Assembly: GCA_036023115.1 (NCBI GenBank)
Contig: JAYKKT010000089.1
Coordinates: 13,903,001 to 13,967,000, forward strand
Direction of reading: 5' to 3'
DNA from: Brasenia schreberi
Taxonomy: Eukaryota; Streptophyta; Magnoliopsida; Nymphaeales; Cabombaceae
DNA: 64,000 nucleotides
Numbering within the stretch: the stretch's first letter is position 1; every line of letters starts with the position of its first letter. A program made the translations under genes and the position numbers. Below the pieces are notes generated by a model that ran no database searches, was not told the origin of the DNA, and saw nothing but the letters and a program-made list of their open reading frames with translations. Below, piece by piece: positions 59,798 through 64,000 of this stretch.

Positions 59798-62700
59798 TTA
59801 TAACTCAACCTTCCTGACCTGAATACTGTGAGTCGACTGTGCAGGCCAGATTGGTTGCCGACCACTTTGAACCAGAGCAACTTCTTCTCCTCGAATGACC
59901 ATCCGGTGATCCTGAAATGTACAATACAATTACCAAATTCTTAAGATTCAGATATCAAAATGCATTTCCATGGTAATGAAACCATGGTTTTAGCAATATG
60001 ACGCTGAAAATGGGACACGAGTCATTCAACAGCCACGGGATCTATTAAAGATGAACAAATATGGATAAAAATGGCTCACACAATTCGTTAAACTAAATTA
60101 CGAACCAACTAGCGCCCAGAGAATTAAGGGTATTTCGATTTTCCTCTGATGACACAAATATGTAATTCCCATGGCTGTGAATTAATACAGAACAAAGTCA
60201 AAGGTCATGATCAACATGCTGATTTTTTGACACGTTCAGCAAGAACCAGGACAAAAGCTTAATCAAGCTAGGAATATGTTGCCAGTGGATTGATATGTTG
60301 ATGATTCGTGCGGAGTAACAGTGACAAGAAATTGATAAAACCCTAAGAGCTTTTATAATTGCGGTCATCACTATTTCTAACAAGCGACTCCAACATCAAT
60401 GTACATATTTGTTATTGTCATTCAGTAGTATCACCACTGAAATATCTTCCGAATATGCTAATGAGGTTCACGATTAGATAGCTGAAGAATTTCTGCAGCA
60501 AATTATATGACAACGAGAATGAATCAAAACAACGTAACATGTAAATAATGCAAACGAGTATGTACTGTTTACCTGTAGAAAACACAAGGCAGCTTTAAAA
60601 GTGTCTTCAGCGTTATCCAAGAATTCCATGTGTATCGGGCAGACACCTTGATATAAAGCTAACCTTTCCCTCACCCTCTCCCTGCATGAAAAAATAAATA
60701 AATATGAAAATACTTTATATTAGAGAATATCCGGCAATATGGAGCTTACAATCTTCACCTGAGTTGCAAAAGCAATGTGACCCCTACCTAAGGAATTTGA
60801 TTTTATAACTATATGAACTGCTTAAACGATATATTTAAAAAGCACAGCAATGCAGTAGCATACTCATCAGTGAAAGCAAAAATAGTCCCAGAAGGGCGAA
60901 AGTTGCTCAGAAGGATTGCCATATATCCGGTCCTTGTGAAGACCACGATGTTCGTTTTAAGATTATTTGACATCATTGTCGCATGATAGGCAAACATTTC
61001 ACTCATACGGTCCTGCAAGCACGGAAATATCAAACTTGAATAAAGAAAAGGTCAAACAAGAAGAGAGTAGTCAATTCTGCAACCAAGTTATCATGTTATG
61101 CTAACCATGAAAGCTCGACCAAGATTTTGCGGAGCTTCTCCTGCCGGAATGGTTCTTTCAGTTCTCAAAGCAACAGAATGCATTACTTTTACCGCCTTCA
61201 GTGGAAATCTGCATAAAACGAAATCAGCAGAAGGTAAACACAGCACGGTTTGAAAACTTGCAATATTGAACAAAACAAGTACTGAATAACAGTGCATGCG
61301 TGCACGTGCACACACACAGAAGTATAAGGGGACTTTTGTCCTAGGTTCCACCCAAGAACATAGCAATTTCCAATTCTTATACAGGATTTTAGTTGTTAAG
61401 ATTCCATCAAAATAGACCACGAGTTTCCTGCATATTGAAAAACTTTACTTCAGAATGTACCAATCAACATTACATACTTTCCATGAGCTGTTTCCCCTGA
61501 TAGCATGACAGCATCAGAGCTCTGACGAACTGCAATGGCAATGTCTGAAACCTCTGCCCTTGTTGGAGTGGGATGAACGATCATGCTTTCCAACATATTA
61601 GTTGCTACTATTACGGCTTTCCCCATGCTGCGACAGATCCTAATGATCTCTTCCTATACATAGAGAAACACAAGTAGAAATTTATCCTAACAAACATTAT
61701 GCACAGTAAAAACAGAATTAGTTTGCGAAATTTGATTCGATCAACAAAAAAAATAAAAAAGGCAAAGAACTTCCAACATCCAGCTTGCAGTCTATGATAC
61801 TACAGTAAAATTGATAACTGGAAAGTACAGACTCACCTGCAGAAGAGGAACATCCTCAATAGGGAGCTCAGCTCCAAGATCTCCTCTAGCCACCATTGCC
61901 TACGAAGTATCCAGACGAGCTTATCAATATAATTGAAAGTCAGCAGCTTCCTTGACACCGTGAGGAAAGTTGCATGCTTATAGAAACAACAAAAGGAAAA
62001 GGGCAAACTAACTTGAACGAACTTTGGAAATGATGTATATAACAGATACGAGAACCAGTAGTGAAGAGAATGGATTACAATGTCAAAGGTTCAAATATAT
62101 TATACCCCATCAGATGCAGCAATAATAGAATCCAAATTGGGTATAGAATCTGCACTTTCAATCTTTACAATGACATGTATATCGGCAGAATGTCCTGAAA
62201 AAACCATACGACCTTAGATGTAAATGCGGCTAAGTAAAACATTACAAGATTATGTGTGTTTGGACATTTTAATCCAAAAGACTAATACAATATTATTTGA
62301 AATAATTACGTCTGAGATAATCCTTCAATTCATGAACCACCTCCGCATCTTTGACAAATGAAACAGCATAATAATCAACTTGATTGTCCACCCCAAACTT
62401 AATGTCTTCCCAGTCCTTTTCTGCAACATTTAAAACAAAAGGTTACTACATATATCCAAAATTTGGATCGTGAAAACTTCACCACCCAAAAGATATACCA
62501 GTAATTGATGGAAGTGTTGCACTCTTCCCTCTTACGTTCAGATGACGTCTAGACTTTAGCTCTCCTCCATCAATAACTTCACACTTCACAGAGTCAGCAG
62601 TCTTTGCCTTCACCGATAATGACATCATACCCCCTATACACATCAATGTTGTTCATCATTTAAAAGTTACGACAAATATAGTATAGCACAAGCCTCCATT

Positions 62701-63257
62701 GAACAATCAGCCAAAGTTGTAAGATGCATGTACAGCATAGGGCTCATTCTAATAGGAAAACATCATGAATACTTCATTCTGTGAAATAAAATGGCAACTT
62801 CTTAGATTGCTTACAAACACTATTTCTACTACTGCTACAAATGGCTATGCTATTGTTAGACGATAACTGATACAACAGGTAATAAAAATGTCAGTGGTGA
62901 AAAAAATAGGCATTCCAAATATTGTGTGTACAGAAGACCAGAAATCCATGATATTGTATGTTCTAAGCAAGGAAATGGCTTTAAATGTAACAATGAACTT
63001 TCCCCTTTAAGACCCAGGCCAAGCAGTTCAGAAAGTTTTGAAGCTCCACATGGCAAAATGTAGATAGTTTATACAGGGAATATCCTCATACCATCAACAA
63101 GCAGCATATCGCCCACCTCTACATCATTAACAAAATCATCATAATTGACACTGACACAGTTCTCTGAACCAACACCTCTTGTGATGGTGAAAGTGAACTC
63201 CTGACCAGGAGTTAGTGTTACTGGTTGAGGCAAGTCACCGCTCCTCACCTCTGGACC
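59798..63257 (-). CDS. PKP2: Plastidial pyruvate kinase, beta1 type (3' ten exons; 5' part outside window)
   Basis: Phosphoenolpyruvate + ADP to pyruvate + ATP in the plastid stroma, feeding fatty-acid synthesis; beta subunit of the plastid heteromer. Minus-strand exons: 63257-63092, 62633-62499, 62420-62310, 62194-62106, 61899-61837, 61653-61478, 61208-61106, 61012-60864, 60681-60573, 59911-59798. All have GT-AG junctions and the phases agree, giving 404 residues and a TAA at 59798-59800. Visible: [12 protein letters not shown] and [19 protein letters not shown] (B domain), [15 protein letters not shown] (active-site Lys), [71 protein letters not shown] and the C-terminal [36 protein letters not shown] and RPSGTI fit beta1 (At5g52920) better than beta2 or alpha. 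About 170-180 N-terminal residues, including the transit peptide, lie beyond 64000. One oddity: [10 protein letters not shown] where VREGADAVML is usual. Confidence 0.95.
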
Positions 63258-64000
63258 CTGAAGCATAAAGAAACAGATAAGTCCAATGCAGAATTTAATA
63301 AAACAAAATGAAATGAAAAAAATGCAAGTATTTCCAGAAAAATATAATCAAGTGAAACCCAATGAAAGACTTGGTCAATCTCAGAAACATATCCCAGTCT
63401 TCATTTTGTCCTTGCACATACTTAAAATCTGGCAGGATACGGTAAGCGGATCATGTGATCTGACTAAACATGTTGTGCTCTACCTCAAAAAGAACTGGTA
63501 CCACATGGTTTGCAGTTCCCTTTTCATCCTTAAGAGAACTTCATATTCAGTAGTAAAAGCCTGCTCCCAAGTCGGGTATGGGTAAAGCTCCATGAAGATG
63601 CAGTCATCCCGATTGAAAAGCAGTTTTTCCACCAAGCACTATCATTATAACTGAATCAAACTGATCTCAACCAGTCAACTAAGAGTTAACTGCAACTTTC
63701 TGTTTCACTATGTTATCAATAGCGCACTATAGCATATTAGCGGTTCCTTGGCCACTATAACAGCTTGAACTTAACAGTTGTCCAACATGGATGATATTAG
63801 GCTCATCAAGAGTGATATAGTGGCCCGCTATATTGCTGATAGCATACAAGTTGGGTCGATCCAATGGACATGGGTCGACCCGAGCCAATTCCTAAATATA
63901 TACCTAATCTAGTCGAGTCTCTCTCTCATGCGCCTTCTATTACCACCCGTGATGGCTAAGTCCACCACCAATAACTCTCTCTCTACCATCTCTCTATATG
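63258..64000 (-). other. Pyruvate kinase intron continuing past the window
   Basis: The acceptor CTTCAG precedes exon 63257. No upstream exon (expected to end DTK before GPEVRSG) is found before 64000, so this intron is at least 743 bases. It carries a small fold-back element at 63711-63844. Confidence 0.7.
63711..63844. mobile_element. Fold-back MITE in the pyruvate kinase intron
   Basis: The left end TGTTATCAATAGCGCAC and the complement of the right end TGCTATCAGCAATATAGCGG are related. The arms GGCCACTATAAC and GATATAGTGGCCCGC are inverted. About 134 bp; no convincing target-site duplication. Confidence 0.5.

Overview
This is a gene-poor, AT-rich and repeat-laden piece of a flowering-plant nuclear genome. 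The evidence is spliced genes with GT-AG introns, proteins of plant-specific families (HAWAIIAN SKIRT F-box protein, plastidial pyruvate kinase, a plant BAG6-like co-chaperone, a Cys/HGGG-repeat protein), plant-type RTE LINE, Ty3/Gypsy, MULE, hAT-MITE and SINE debris, and very long TA and GA/CT microsatellites. I cannot place the species more finely. There is no operon, CRISPR array or tRNA/rRNA gene that I can support.

Layout. 1-2030: tandem 110-bp repeat, probable retroelement flank, then a compound TA microsatellite. 2350-2470: SINE-like copy. 3243-6520: nearly full-length but frameshifted RTE LINE, apparently inserted into an older inverted-repeat element. 7925-8335: a second, antisense RTE fragment. 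8676-11782 (-): intact three-exon gene for a 709-residue plant coiled-coil protein. 12000-22700: repeat desert with a fold-back repeat (13.45-16.06 kb), a decayed MULE transposase (17.2-20.05 kb) and a small hAT MITE (21.5 kb). 22706-23923 (-): intact HAWAIIAN SKIRT (HWS) orthologue, with a probable leader intron reaching 24.85 kb. 25.5-33.3 kb: SINE and RTE fragments, microsatellites and small fold-back elements. 33.6-35.84 kb (-): BAG6-like pseudogene. 38.0-39.0 kb (-): Ty3/Gypsy integrase remnant. 44.39-45.36 kb: hAT MITE with target-site duplication and internal duplication. 45.4-51.2 kb: repeats and SINEs. 51.4-56.2 kb (+): a locus of the Cys/HGGG-repeat ('WRKY19-like') family with a long leader intron but a frame-breaking internal deletion. 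59798-beyond 63257 (-): last ten coding exons of a plastidial pyruvate kinase beta1-type gene, whose 5' part lies outside the window.

The genes do not form a pathway. HWS would be an SCF substrate adaptor acting in organ growth and microRNA-dependent regulation. The pyruvate kinase supplies plastid pyruvate and ATP for fatty-acid synthesis. The coiled-coil protein has no firm function. The two broken genes (BAG6-like and HGGG-repeat) are the most informative biology beyond the repeats. I did not find a convincing new multi-gene system; the novelty is in pseudogene structure and in nested or microsatellite-driven repeats.
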